A DNA stretch of 64,000 bases from G963663365 sp963663365 (GTDB lineage Bacteria; Hinthialibacterota; Hinthialibacteria; Hinthialibacterales; G963663365), in contig CAXXIH010000003.1 in assembly GCA_963663365.2 (NCBI GenBank), positions 62,001-126,000 of the forward strand, in the 5' to 3' direction. The notes under the pieces are model-generated. The model was not told where the DNA came from and ran no database searches. It saw only the letters and a list, made by a program, of their open reading frames with translations. This document shows, one piece after another, positions 63,421 to 64,000 of the stretch. The position numbers and the translations under genes were made by a program. How positions within the stretch are numbered: position 1 is the first letter of the stretch; each line of letters begins with the position of its first letter.

Positions 63421-64000
63421 ATGGTACCAGTCTGTCTCGTGAATACGGCTATAAGCAAATACGGCCGCCACGCTATTCGTTGGCTTGGCCCGGCCTGGAT
63501 TTGCTTCTCGGCTTTTTGCTTTATGCCGCGTATTGCTTGGCCGGCAATGGATATTGTGCAGCTGCGAAGTGGTGGCGTAATCGAGGGAGTGATTGTTGAG
63601 AATGAGGAGCTTATTTTGGTTGCCACTATTCAGGGCCGTATCGGTATTCCATCCGCGGCGGTTTTAAGCGTAACTCGTGTCGATGCGCGGGAGGCTATGT
63701 ATGGACTGGCTGAGGCATACTTACAGGCCGGAAGACCAGGGGATGCTTCGCGCACAGTCCAACCCTTGGTGGCGGATATGGTTTGGGCTGCCAGCGTTTC
63801 TGGATTGGTTGAGAAAATCGAAGCCCGGACACGTCCGAGGAAAATAGTCCTTCGGAGCGCGGATATAGAGGAAACAATACGTACAATTTCCGGTGAAAAC
63901 CGTCAGAAGCGGGGGTTGGTCAATCTGGCCGAACCTCAGCGCGAAGATTGGGGTGTCAATCGTGATGTATTGCATCTGATTTTGGCATGGAAAGCTTGGG
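63421..64000 (+). CDS. Exported protein of unknown function, C-terminus cut by the window edge
   Basis: The plus frame is open from ATG 63421 (a second ATG lies at 63418) to the window end, at least 193 residues. A hydrophobic segment near residues 21-35 (WLGPAWICFSAFCFMP) is a signal or anchor. The following part reads DIVQLRSGGVIEGVIVENEELILVAT, a small beta element, then a helical part (EAMYGLAEAYLQAGRPGDAS) that may be TPR-like. Family unknown. It starts 45 bases after the DUF58 stop and probably belongs to that operon. Confidence 0.7.
   Translation, partial: MVPVCLVNTAISKYGRHAIRWLGPAWICFSAFCFMPRIAWPAMDIVQLRSGGVIEGVIVENEELILVATIQGRIGIPSAAVLSVTRVDAREAMYGLAEAYLQAGRPGDASRTVQPLVADMVWAASVSGLVEKIEARTRPRKIVLRSADIEETIRTISGENRQKRGLVNLAEPQREDWGVNRDVLHLILAWKAW

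Overview
The window looks like a chromosomal segment of an uncultivated diderm bacterium. An outer membrane is implied by the LpoB/YcfL lipoproteins, a complete Mla-type lipid transport set (MlaE, MlaF, MlaD) and many lipoprotein or signal-peptide proteins. Hopanoid synthesis is implied by squalene-hopene cyclase, HpnH and HpnG. Secreted proteins repeatedly carry Thr-Pro linkers, DNRLRE, FG-GAP, cohesin, dockerin-like, FN3 and gingipain-type C25 domains. I associate this style with candidate lineages such as Sumerlaeota or Hydrogenedentota, but the phylum is inference only.

Layout. 1-2580 (minus): LpoB/YcfL operon with two unknown secreted proteins, the last cut by the window edge. 3025-4541: a small PD-(D/E)XK-like protein and an orphan ParB. 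5132-16956: four tightly coupled genes (a small single-pass membrane protein, a DNRLRE/FG-GAP protein, a DNRLRE/FN3/vWA protein, a full-length RHS protein) that resemble a WapA-type contact toxin split over several ORFs. 16966-27512: the toxin's putative immunity gene followed by five promoterless RHS C-terminal cassettes, each with a different or diverged toxin tip and a putative immunity gene. The last three are separated by copies of a ~250-bp repeat; a fourth copy closes the array beside a broken four-helix-bundle gene, 180 bp from tRNA-Pro(GGG).

28156-35022: core genes (tRNA-Pro, MerR regulator, DUF2079 protein, class II aldolase, MazG-like pyrophosphatase, PI-PLC-like lipoprotein, HpnG). 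35228-38379 (plus) interrupts the hopanoid genes. It holds an Asn-codon-rich SUMF1 tail that looks like a diversity-generating-retroelement template, a cohesin protein, and a dockerin-like/SUMF1 protein whose tip looks diversified. 38516-41705: HpnH and squalene-hopene cyclase. 41916-49743: lipoprotein, RibF, an RG-rich membrane protein, a WD40-like protein, and a beta-propeller exoprotein preceded by a promoter with a 12-G tract in its spacer. An IS630 element (49709-50810) has inserted into the last codons of that gene. 50958-64000: Mla transporter, DnaG primase, glycosyltransferase, DUF4143 ATPase, C25 peptidase, DUF58 protein and a cut secreted protein.

The most interesting parts are the RHS cassette array, including a candidate toxin family paired with two-TM/zinc-ribbon proteins, the SUMF1/DGR-like traces, and the poly-G promoter.
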